In this document: positions 34,274-42,257 of the stretch, piece by piece
Layout: each line of letters starts with the position of its first letter
Numbering within the stretch: position 1 is the stretch's first letter
Assembly (NCBI GenBank): GCA_013288685.1
Contig: JABDBM010000008.1
Location: forward strand, 1 to 64,000
DNA from: Bacteroidota bacterium
GTDB taxonomy: Bacteria; Bacteroidota; Bacteroidia; Sphingobacteriales; Sphingobacteriaceae
DNA length: 64,000 nucleotides
Direction of reading: 5' to 3'
Program-made: the position numbers and the translations under genes
The notes under the pieces: generated by a model
The model's database searches: none
Told to the model about the DNA's origin: nothing
Seen by the model: the letters and a program-made list of their open reading frames with translations, nothing else

Positions 34274-34477
34274 CTAATTGTTTTTTAATACAAAGGCATC
34301 ATTTTTCTTCCGGAGGTAAGCCTCCACTTCATTTACAGATGTACCTGCAGCGTTAATAGCGGCTTTAAGTTTCACTTTTGTAACATCAAATTTATCCGCC
34401 CAATAATTTAATTCGTGGTCTTTTTGAACATTAATTCGGCTCTCGTCGTGGCTGCTGGTTTTGGTTGTATTATCCAT
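34274..34477 (-). CDS. Small DUF3606 protein
   Basis: A 67-residue cytosolic protein starting at the ATG at 34477; the frame extends further upstream but only with a hydrophobic, non-matching stretch. DUF3606 pattern: DESRINVQKDHELNYWADKFDVTKVKLKAAINAAGTSVNEVEAYL. Common in Bacteroidota and Proteobacteria, function unknown, presumably a small DNA- or protein-binding helical domain. Confidence 0.85.
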   Translation of the reverse strand: MDNTTKTSSHDESRINVQKDHELNYWADKFDVTKVKLKAAINAAGTSVNEVEAYLRKKNDAFVLKNN

Positions 34478-34606
34478 GATGCTTCTGATTGAAAATATTA
34501 AGTTGTAAACAACAATGAACACTAATGGTTTTGCCTGTTGTAAAATTTCATTTACGCCAACTTGCATCAAAGAATTTAATACTAAATTCATCAAAAAATC
34601 AGCGCC

Positions 34607-35185
34607 ATGAAAACTACCCTATTTATCAAACCCCTTTTAGCCGCCATATTATTAATCACTGTATTTTATTGTTCCGAAGCTAATGCACAGGAGTATATTT
34701 CGCCAACCACTCCACCGCTTACCGGGCGGTCGCCCGGGGTAAAAGTTAAATTGATCAGTGCCGATGGCCCTACCAAAACGTACGCCATCATTTTTGCCAA
34801 AGGAGATGAAGTAATGTCGGGGTTAAAAGAATTTGCGATAAAGTATCATGTTAAAAGTGCCCATTTCAGCGCAATTGGCGATGCCAGCACAATAAAATTT
34901 GGGTGGTATGACCCTTCAAAAAAAATGTTCAAAGTGATGCATATTTACGGATTTGCCGAAATCACTTCACTTTTGGGCGACATCACACTTTACAATGGCA
35001 ACCCGGTTGTACACGCGCATATTAACATGGCAACGGAAGATGGGCTTGTGCATGGCGGCCACCTTTTTGAAGCATTTATAGCGCCAACACTGCAATTGAT
35101 GATGACCGTTGAACCGGAGGCGCTATACAAAAAGCTGGATACGGAGACCGGTATCCTGGTTATTGACCCTGATTTGAAAAACTAA
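34607..35185 (+). CDS. Exported PPC (DUF296) domain protein
   Basis: A 192-residue protein with a signal peptide (about 1-27, SEANA-QEY). The PPC/DUF296 domain spans about 45-185: FAKGDEVMSGLKEFAIKYHVKSAHFSAIGDAS and VVHAHINMATEDGLVHGGHLFEAFIAPTLQLMM, with the conserved metal-binding His cluster. Plant members bind AT-rich DNA, but an exported bacterial copy more likely acts as a small enzyme or binding protein; role unknown. Confidence 0.88.
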   Translation: MKTTLFIKPLLAAILLITVFYCSEANAQEYISPTTPPLTGRSPGVKVKLISADGPTKTYAIIFAKGDEVMSGLKEFAIKYHVKSAHFSAIGDASTIKFGWYDPSKKMFKVMHIYGFAEITSLLGDITLYNGNPVVHAHINMATEDGLVHGGHLFEAFIAPTLQLMMTVEPEALYKKLDTETGILVIDPDLKN

Positions 35186-35187
35186 TT

Positions 35188-35290
35188 TTTCAGATTCAAG
35201 AAACCAAGAGTCAGTAACCAAGACAGAAAAGACTAATTTCTATTCGCCGGGGCTCTTGCTTCTTGACTCTTGGTTTCTTGACTCTTATAA
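35188..35290. repeat. caagag/ctcttg inverted repeat
   Basis: cagattcaagaaaccaagagtcagtaaccaag pairs with cttgcttcttgactcttggtttcttgactct around a 30-nt middle. Best-kept member of the family also at 13445-13568. Confidence 0.75.
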
Positions 35291-35296
35291 AGAACT

Positions 35297-37483
35297 ATGC
35301 AAAGACGACAATTTATAAAAACCTCTGCTGTAGCCGGTGCGTATTCGCTTGTTGGTTCGGCTGTGCTGGCCAATTCAAATTTGATGCAGGTAGGCGGCGT
35401 AACCGGCGCGGATGAACGGCCCTGGTTCAACCGTTCGATGCGGTGGGCGCAGCTGGCTTTTGTTGAAAATGACCCCGGCCGCTGTGATCCTGATTTTTGG
35501 CTGGACTATTTTAAACGCATCCATGCGGATGGCGTTTTATTGAGCGCGGGCGGGGTGGTGGCTTTTTATCCTACCGAAATTCCGCTCCATCACCGTAGCG
35601 ATTTTCTGGGCAATACCGACCTGCTTGGATATATGATGGAAGGCTGCCGCAAAATGAATATGACCGTTTGTGTACGCACCGACCCACATGCAGCGCGGCA
35701 AAACGTATATGATGCTCACCCCGACTGGATAGCGGTAACTGCCGACGGACAAAAGCGCCGCCATTGGGCAAACCCCGACCTTTGGGTAACCTGCGGATTG
35801 GGCCCCTATAACTTTGAGTTTATGACAACCGTGCACCAGGAAATTATGCACAAATACCATCCGGAGGGAATATTTTCCAACCGATGGGCAGGCAGCGGCA
35901 TGTGTTATTGCGAACATTGCGTTGAAAATTTCAAGGTATTTTCGGGCGGGATGGAATTGCCGCGCGGAGGCAATCAAACGCCCGCTGCCGGCAAATACAA
36001 GGAATGGAACGTTGCCCGACTGAAGGAGTTATGGTTTTTGTGGGATGCGGAGATTCGTAAAATAAGGCCCGATGCACGGTTTATCCCCAATGGCTTCCCG
36101 GATAATAAGATAACGGCCCAATTGTCTGACATTTTTTTTGTGGACCGGCAGGGGCGATCGGGCGAAATACCGCCATGGAGCGCCGGCCGGGGCGCTAAAG
36201 AATTACGCGCAGGAGGCATGGGCATGAAACCGATGATGCACATATTTAGCGTTGGGGTGGAGGAGCAGCCACGGTGGAAAGATTCGGTTAACACCGAAGC
36301 CGAACTAAGGGTTTGGGCCGCCGGTGGCGTAGCCAACGGCATGCGGCCTTGTTTTGTAAAATTTGGCGCAACGCCCATTGATAAGCGCTGGTTTACCCCG
36401 ATGGAAAAAATTTACCAGGGCTTTCACCGCAGCGAACGTTATCTCCGAAACACCGCGTCAATGGCCCGCGTGGCCGTGGTAATGGCGGATGAAAGCGCAG
36501 GCGAAACCCAGCCATGGCAGCGCAATGGAAGTTTCCACTTGCAGGGGATGTATCATAATTTGATAGAAGGACATATCCCCTTCGAAATGATCAGCGCCTC
36601 GTTGTTGGATGCGGAACACTTGAAACCTTTTAAGCTGCTGATCCTTCCCAATATTGCGGCACTTTCTGATAACCAGTGCGCACAAATAAAAGCATTTGTA
36701 AACAATGGCGGCAGTTTGCTGGCTACCTTTGAAACATCACTTTATGATGAAAACGGCAAAAAACGTCCCGATTTTGGCCTTGCGGATACATTTGGCGTAG
36801 CCTTTGACCAGGGTGTGGAAGGGCCGATGCAAAACAGTTACCTGCGTTTAAAAAGCAACGCAGCTACCGGCAAATTCCACCCGGTATTAGAAGGTATTGA
36901 AGATGCCAACCGGATCATCAACGGCATTTTCAGGGTTAAAGTAAATACAGTGGCCGCCAATTTCCCCTCCCCGCTTACCCTGGTGTCAACCTATCCCGAC
37001 CTGCCGATGGAAGACGTATACACCCGCCAGCCTGATACAGATATCCGGGAGCTTTACCTGCGGGAAGTTGGCGATGGCAGAGTAGCCTATTTCCCCTGGG
37101 ATATCGACCGCTCCTTTTGGCAATACCAATCGCCCGATCATGGCAAACTGCTTACCAATACCATCCGCTGGGCTTTGAATGAAGAGCCGGTGGTAACTGT
37201 CAAAGCACCTGGACTGGTAGAAACCACCGTTTGGCGCCAGGCCACCTCAATGGCGGTACACCTGGTAAACATGACCAACCCAATGATGATGAAAGGCCCT
37301 TTCCGCGAGTTCATCCCGGTAGATGCGGAGGTTAGTATTAAAATACCGGCCGGCAAAAAAGTTACCGGGGTGAGTTTGCCGGTGAGTGAGCGGAAAGCGG
37401 AATTTGTTATTAAGGATGGAAGGGTGTTATTGACAGTGCGCCAGATTATGGATCATGAGATTGTGGGGGTGGATTTGGGGTGA
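35297..37483 (+). CDS. Tat-exported putative glycoside hydrolase with beta-galactosidase trimerisation-like domain
   Basis: A 728-residue protein with a Tat leader (MQRRQFIKTSAVAGAYSLVGSAVLA). Residues about 45-370 form a putative TIM barrel of the hypothetical glycosyl hydrolase 6 type: RWAQLAFVENDP at its start, TVCVRTDPHA, WVTCGLGPYN and HPEGIFSNRWAGSGMCYCEHCVENF with a CxCxxC cluster. Residues about 420-560 resemble the GATase-like beta-galactosidase trimerisation domain (KLLILPNIAALSDNQCAQIKAFVNNGGSLLATFETSLYD). A beta-sandwich tail follows. Likely acts on plant or host oligosaccharides; substrate unknown. It is preceded and followed by repeats and stands alone. Confidence 0.82.
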   Translation: MQRRQFIKTSAVAGAYSLVGSAVLANSNLMQVGGVTGADERPWFNRSMRWAQLAFVENDPGRCDPDFWLDYFKRIHADGVLLSAGGVVAFYPTEIPLHHRSDFLGNTDLLGYMMEGCRKMNMTVCVRTDPHAARQNVYDAHPDWIAVTADGQKRRHWANPDLWVTCGLGPYNFEFMTTVHQEIMHKYHPEGIFSNRWAGSGMCYCEHCVENFKVFSGGMELPRGGNQTPAAGKYKEWNVARLKELWFLWDAEIRKIRPDARFIPNGFPDNKITAQLSDIFFVDRQGRSGEIPPWSAGRGAKELRAGGMGMKPMMHIFSVGVEEQPRWKDSVNTEAELRVWAAGGVANGMRPCFVKFGATPIDKRWFTPMEKIYQGFHRSERYLRNTASMARVAVVMADESAGETQPWQRNGSFHLQGMYHNLIEGHIPFEMISASLLDAEHLKPFKLLILPNIAALSDNQCAQIKAFVNNGGSLLATFETSLYDENGKKRPDFGLADTFGVAFDQGVEGPMQNSYLRLKSNAATGKFHPVLEGIEDANRIINGIFRVKVNTVAANFPSPLTLVSTYPDLPMEDVYTRQPDTDIRELYLREVGDGRVAYFPWDIDRSFWQYQSPDHGKLLTNTIRWALNEEPVVTVKAPGLVETTVWRQATSMAVHLVNMTNPMMMKGPFREFIPVDAEVSIKIPAGKKVTGVSLPVSERKAEFVIKDGRVLLTVRQIMDHEIVGVDLG

Positions 37484-37567
37484 GGGCAATATTAAAATAT
37501 TGAATATTAGTTGGTTGTATCAAATAAAATTCTTTAGATTTAATCAACCAATTAAAACCCTAAAAAA

Positions 37568-37957
37568 ATGAAACTCTCAACCTTCGCAATTATCATTACT
37601 GTTTTAGCGGCTGCCTTTGGCCTGGCATTTATTTTTATACCTGCACAGGTAGGCACATTTTATGGCCTTAGCCTGGATACCGGCGGTCTTTGGATGGCGC
37701 GGTCTTTCGGCGCTGCATTATTGTTTATAGCCATGATCTACTGGTCATACAGCCATGTGTCGCCGGCGGCAAAATCCTGGCCCAAGCTGTTGCAATTCAG
37801 CATTATTTACGACGTAATTCAATTAGTTTTAACCGCAACCGCACTTTTAAGCGGCGTAGGAAACTCCAACGGCTGGTCGAGCGTTGTTTTGTATGCGGTG
37901 TTGGCGGTGGGCTCGGTGTACTACCTTGGGGTATGCAAAAAAGCCAGGGTGGGTTGA
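37568..37957 (+). CDS. Small four-helix membrane protein, unknown function
   Basis: A 129-residue protein with four hydrophobic segments (about 5-27, 42-62, 75-95, 102-124) separated by short loops such as YGLSLDTGGLWMARSFG. No recognised domain motif beyond a general resemblance to small DUF4345-like membrane proteins. A TAGATTTA box and ttgtatc lie about 35-60 bp upstream. It is followed by the multi-hairpin repeat. Confidence 0.7.
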   Translation: MKLSTFAIIITVLAAAFGLAFIFIPAQVGTFYGLSLDTGGLWMARSFGAALLFIAMIYWSYSHVSPAAKSWPKLLQFSIIYDVIQLVLTATALLSGVGNSNGWSSVVLYAVLAVGSVYYLGVCKKARVG

Positions 37958-37974
37958 TTCAGGCTCTCACGCCC

Positions 37975-38176
37975 TTTCAAGTGTCCACTCTTGAAAGCAA
38001 ACCGTGGTGAGCGTCCACGCTCACGATTTGGGACACTAAAGCCTGTTAGGTTAACGTATTTTGTAACCTGAGATAAGATTAGGATTTATTAAAATGTCAC
38101 TGTTTTTTTGGCGAACAGCGTGAGCGTGGGCGCTCAACAAAATACCCGTCCAGGCGTGGACGCCTGGACGGGCGGC
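37975..38176. repeat. Multi-hairpin repeat built on gtccac/gtggac palindromes (copy 1)
   Basis: Four short palindromes follow one another: caagtgtccactcttg (37979-37994), gagcgtccacgctc (38009-38022), gagcgtgggcgctc (38122-38135) and ccaggcgtggacgcctgg (38150-38167), then gacgggcgg. The same ordered series occurs at 63312-63447. It lies between the small membrane protein and the SIR2 gene. Confidence 0.85.
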
Positions 38177-38313
38177 TTAATTGGGATTTGAGTTTGGACC
38201 CTCCGTTAACGTTAGTTCGAGATTGTCAATACGCACTCACATGAGAAAGACATCTTTTATAATTTAATGACGGTAATTTCTTTACTTTTACATTAAAATA
38301 GCCTGAACATATC
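38177..38313 (+). other. Upstream region of the SIR2 gene
   Basis: AT-rich stretch with ccgttaacgttagttcgag and ttttataatttaatgac words. A weak promoter-like region (tttactttTACATTAa about 38281-38298) lies 15-30 bp before the ATG. No other gene seen. Confidence 0.35.
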
Positions 38314-41300
38314 ATGGAAATTAATACTATACCTATATCTATCCGCCCTTATTTAATCGAAATCGCCGAACGATTGTGGACCGGACATGCATCGGTTATG
38401 GTTGGAGCTGGGTTTAGTAAGAATGCCATTAATAAGGCTGACCAACAAAAAGGGTTGCCTAATTGGAATGAATTAGGTGATATTTTTTATGAAAAAATCC
38501 ATGGAGAACTTCCCGGAAATCAATCTAAATATCTTAATGCGTTAAAACTGGCCGATGAAGTACAGGCGGCCTTCGGAAGATCGGTGCTTGATCAGATACT
38601 GAAGCATAATATACCTGATAAAGATTTTGAACCATCTGACGTTCATATCAAACTCTTGGAACTACCGTGGTCTGATGTCTTTACAACAAATTATGACACA
38701 TTACTGGAGCGTACCTGTGAGAATGTTATATCGAGGCGTTACGATGTTGTGATCAATCAGAACGATATTGTGTATTCCAATCGTCCACGAATCATCAAAC
38801 TTCACGGGAGTTTCCCTTCGGAGCGACCGCTTATAATTACAGAAGAAGATTATCGGACTTACCCTAAACGTTTTGCGCCATTTGTCAATACTGTTCAACA
38901 ATCCTTACTTGAAAATACTTTATGTCTAATCGGCTTTTCCGGTGACGACCCTAATTTTTTGCAATGGATAGGTTGGATCAATGATAATATCGGCAAAGAA
39001 AATTCACCCAAAATATATTTGATCGGAATACTTAAACTATCTGAAGCGCAAAAAAAATTGCTGGCCACTAAAAACATTGTTCCTATCGATTTAAACGTAT
39101 TTCAGGAAGCTAACGGCGATCATAAAAAAGCAATTGATCTGTTTCTCGCGTTTTTATTGAGCCAACGAAAATCGAGAGAAAATCTTGAATGGGGTCTAAA
39201 TCAAAATTACATTTTGCGAGATGAAATCCCTATTTCAGCCGTGGTGGACAAATGGAAAGCGGAAAGGTTGGCCTATCCTAATTGGCTGATCTGCCCACAG
39301 GAAAATCGGGAAAGATTGTGGGATGTGACCAACCAATTTGTAAGAGATCGAGGAATTTGGGACGAATTGGCTTATCCAGACGACCTTGATTTCATCTATG
39401 AAATGAATTGGCGTTTTGAGAAAAGCTTATTTCCGCTATATAATGATCATATCCAATATTTTGAGAATATAATTAGTAGATATAATCCATTCCCAGATGA
39501 GTTGCAAACAGAAGCACCTTATCGCGCATCCGATGATTTATCCTGTATTAACTGGTCGACAACGCGCCAGAAATGGTTGCACTTGACTTTAGCGCTACTA
39601 AGGTTCTATCGGGAGGAAGGCTTTAATAAAAAATGGGAGGTCAATCAAAAAACACTCGAGGTATTAAAAAAACATCTTTCACCCGAACAAAACGCCTGGT
39701 TCCATTATGAGAAAGTGCTCATGTCTATCTTCAATTCGGAGATTGATTTGGCTAAAAAGACGCTTCAGGATTGGCCGACTAATGAATACGATCCGTTTTG
39801 GAATGCTAAGCGAGGCATGTTAATGGCGGAATTCGGGTTCCTTGAAGAATCCAATACTATTCTGGAAAATTGCTTGACAACTGTTAGAAAAAGGCTCAAC
39901 CTAACTCCGGTTGGCAACGATTATAAGTGGGTATCTCAGGAAGCGTATCTGATGTTGTTGTTTCGACTTGTACGGCAGAATTTGCGGCTTTCTAAAAATA
40001 TCTATAAAGCAGATGATCAATTCGAGGATTTTAATGAAAGGTGGAATATACTATTGCAGTTCAAATGTTCACCCTGGCAGGAAAAGAAACATTTCGACAC
40101 ATTACTTCAGCACAAATATGTTCCAAAGACATCAAAGAGAATAAAGAACAATTTTGAGATAGGCATCACGTCTACTTCATATCAGCTGGGCGGAGAAGAC
40201 TCAGAAATTATCGCTGCTTATAATTTTCTGCGTTTTATTGAAGAATTAAGTATCCCGTTGAGTTTACGCCATATGAATGTTGATGATAAAACAACAAGGG
40301 GGGCTCTGGAGCGTATTTACCCAAATTCTACAACGTGGGCGTATGCTATATTTACAAGAAGCAGGGATACAGAACTAGTAGATGTGATTTTTAGTCGTCT
40401 TGGACTAAGCAAACTTGACCACTTTGTTATAGGCAGTTTAATTCTCGAATATATCGGAAAATACAGGACATTGGTTCAAGAACACGAACAAACGTTGATC
40501 GCTAAATCTTTTCTTAATAAGATACCTATTGCACTCTCCCGTCTTTGCGTTAAATGCAGCGATTTAGTGAAAATAGAGATATTTATATTTTATATTGAAG
40601 TATTGAAAGGAGAGGGCGAGTTAAACGGCATGGCAAAATTGTGGAGTAATTTAGTCGCATCAAGCAACGATGATGTAAAGACGGAAGTTATGCCTCTTTT
40701 ACTAGAGATCCCTGTTATCAATAACGAATCAATGGCCGCGAGAACAGAATTCAAGGAACCCTTTGAGCATCTTCGGATTAATCTGACAAGACCCATAGCA
40801 ATCTCCAAATCAATCGTTAACGATCTATTGAAAAAAGCCGGAGAATTTAACAATTTAAGAAGACGGGCATTGAGCAGGCTGATCTTCTTATATGAGCAAA
40901 AACTACTTGATCAAAAATCCGTGAGGAAGCTATTTTCGGTGATCTGGGAGAAGGTGGATGAGCATGGATTTCCAGCTGACAACAATTATTATTACTTTGC
41001 CTTTATTAACTGGCCTCACCCAACCAGCGCAGACATTCGAGAGATTTTCAAAAAATACATCATTGAAAACACCTTTGATATACAAGGTTCAAAGACAGGA
41101 GGCATTTCGATAAAAAGTGGACAAGATCGGTATGCCGAAGAACTATGGTATGGTTCAGCCAACATAAATCACCCGGAAGGTACCAATTGGACCACCGATG
41201 AAATGGCCGTTATCGTTAATAAATGTGTCTATTGGTGGGAAAATGACAAGCACTTTTTGACAGAGGATCGTTACAGGGATGAACGTTTTGGGGGGTCTAT

Positions 41301-41988
41301 ACATCAAGAGTTCCTTAGCCGGTTCACATTGTTGGCAAATATAATTTGTCGCGTATTCGGTCATCAGCGACTGGGTTTGAAAGATGATAAAATCCTCTCA
41401 AAAATAACAGAACTGATAAAAGATATGGCGGCAAATGGCGTACCAATATTAAAGGCCAAGATCGCGTTCGCCGATATTCTAAACTACACCGAAACAGAAT
41501 TTATTAAAGAATTGGAAGAGAATATAATTGCCGGCGATCGGGCAAAAATTATTGATGCTTTAGAGGCCGCTGCTATTTGCCTTTTTTACTTTGATCATCA
41601 AATAAAGCAAGAATACATTGCTAAAATATTGGATATCATTGTTCAACCACTTAAGTGGCGGAATTTTGAGTTGAGCGGAGAATGTTTGTCAATAATTGAG
41701 AATATTCTTAACCATAAGCATGATTGGTATCTCTGTGTCCGACCCGTGGTCTTGGCTACTTTGGATTATCTAAATGAATTCACCGATATCTCCAATCGAG
41801 ACAAAGACGAAAAAGAAAATATACCCGAACTATTATTACTTAGGCAACGAGCTATGAAATTGGCCAGCACCATTTTCAAAATCGATCCAGAAAACCCTCC
41901 TGAAGTCGTGCGCAGTTGGCAAAGCATTGCTGACAATCCCAATGAATTTGGTGACATCAAACGACAATGGAAAACTGAAATATTATAA
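38314..41988 (+). CDS. SIR2-domain antiphage defence protein (DSR1-like, DUF4020-type C-terminus)
   Basis: A 1224-residue soluble protein. Residues about 15-290 are a SIR2 fold of the NAD+-hydrolysing type: GAGFS (31-35), TTNYDTLLE with N126, IKLHGSF with H164, and LIGFSGDDPNF (205-215). The remaining 930 residues are helical, likely repeat-like, with a C-terminal region resembling DUF4020, as in defence-associated sirtuin 1. In that family phage infection triggers NAD+ depletion and abortive infection. The gene is single, has lower GC and different codon choice (many aat, gaa, tta, ata) than the flanking genes, and is bracketed by mobile-looking repeats, consistent with horizontal gain. Assignment to defence is by family knowledge. 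Confidence 0.87.
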   Translation: MEINTIPISIRPYLIEIAERLWTGHASVMVGAGFSKNAINKADQQKGLPNWNELGDIFYEKIHGELPGNQSKYLNALKLADEVQAAFGRSVLDQILKHNIPDKDFEPSDVHIKLLELPWSDVFTTNYDTLLERTCENVISRRYDVVINQNDIVYSNRPRIIKLHGSFPSERPLIITEEDYRTYPKRFAPFVNTVQQSLLENTLCLIGFSGDDPNFLQWIGWINDNIGKENSPKIYLIGILKLSEAQKKLLATKNIVPIDLNVFQEANGDHKKAIDLFLAFLLSQRKSRENLEWGLNQNYILRDEIPISAVVDKWKAERLAYPNWLICPQENRERLWDVTNQFVRDRGIWDELAYPDDLDFIYEMNWRFEKSLFPLYNDHIQYFENIISRYNPFPDELQTEAPYRASDDLSCINWSTTRQKWLHLTLALLRFYREEGFNKKWEVNQKTLEVLKKHLSPEQNAWFHYEKVLMSIFNSEIDLAKKTLQDWPTNEYDPFWNAKRGMLMAEFGFLEESNTILENCLTTVRKRLNLTPVGNDYKWVSQEAYLMLLFRLVRQNLRLSKNIYKADDQFEDFNERWNILLQFKCSPWQEKKHFDTLLQHKYVPKTSKRIKNNFEIGITSTSYQLGGEDSEIIAAYNFLRFIEELSIPLSLRHMNVDDKTTRGALERIYPNSTTWAYAIFTRSRDTELVDVIFSRLGLSKLDHFVIGSLILEYIGKYRTLVQEHEQTLIAKSFLNKIPIALSRLCVKCSDLVKIEIFIFYIEVLKGEGELNGMAKLWSNLVASSNDDVKTEVMPLLLEIPVINNESMAARTEFKEPFEHLRINLTRPIAISKSIVNDLLKKAGEFNNLRRRALSRLIFLYEQKLLDQKSVRKLFSVIWEKVDEHGFPADNNYYYFAFINWPHPTSADIREIFKKYIIENTFDIQGSKTGGISIKSGQDRYAEELWYGSANINHPEGTNWTTDEMAVIVNKCVYWWENDKHFLTEDRYRDERFGGSIHQEFLSRFTLLANIICRVFGHQRLGLKDDKILSKITELIKDMAANGVPILKAKIAFADILNYTETEFIKELEENIIAGDRAKIIDALEAAAICLFYFDHQIKQEYIAKILDIIVQPLKWRNFELSGECLSIIENILNHKHDWYLCVRPVVLATLDYLNEFTDISNRDKDEKENIPELLLLRQRAMKLASTIFKIDPENPPEVVRSWQSIADNPNEFGDIKRQWKTEIL

Positions 41989-41989
41989 A

Positions 41990-42017
41990 ATAAGACCCGC
42001 TGTCCGAGGGGTCTTAT
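41990..42017 (+). terminator. Hairpin immediately after the SIR2 gene
   Basis: ataagaccc (41990-41998) pairs exactly with gggtcttat (42009-42017); the stop codon ends at 41988. No T run follows, so it may be a terminator with a weak tail or an mRNA-protecting hairpin. Confidence 0.55.
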
Positions 42018-42139
42018 ACGGCCAAACAGTCATGACAAAAAGCTGGAACATTTGATTATCAATTAATTACATCAATGTGAATAAAACGCCGTTTTGGAAG
42101 CCCTGGCTATCAGCCACTTACACAAATTCAACCATTTGC

Positions 42140-42210
42140 AAAAATGGAACGCCTGATAATCAGCGCGTTCCACAAAGCCCAAGGCGTTCCAAATGTAAAA
42201 GTGGAACGCT
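42140..42210 (+). repeat. ggaacgc multi-hairpin repeat (copy 1)
   Basis: A 71-bp unit starting aaaaatggaacgcctgataa and ending aaaagtggaacgct, containing gcgcgttccac and ggcgttccaaatgt. A copy in inverted orientation with only a few differences lies at 62827-62899. Its ggaacgc/gcgttcc words allow several alternative hairpins. Confidence 0.88.
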
Positions 42211-42257
42211 TGCAATAAATAATCTTGGTAAAACGGCTTACCTCGGGACAATTCCGC

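Noticed and set aside
37975-38176. CRISPR array
   Set aside because: The repeated units are palindromes of different sequence, not identical direct repeats with spacers.
40590-40853. Minus-strand frames inside the SIR2 gene as toxin-antitoxin partners
   Set aside because: Shadows of a long continuous gene; no start context.
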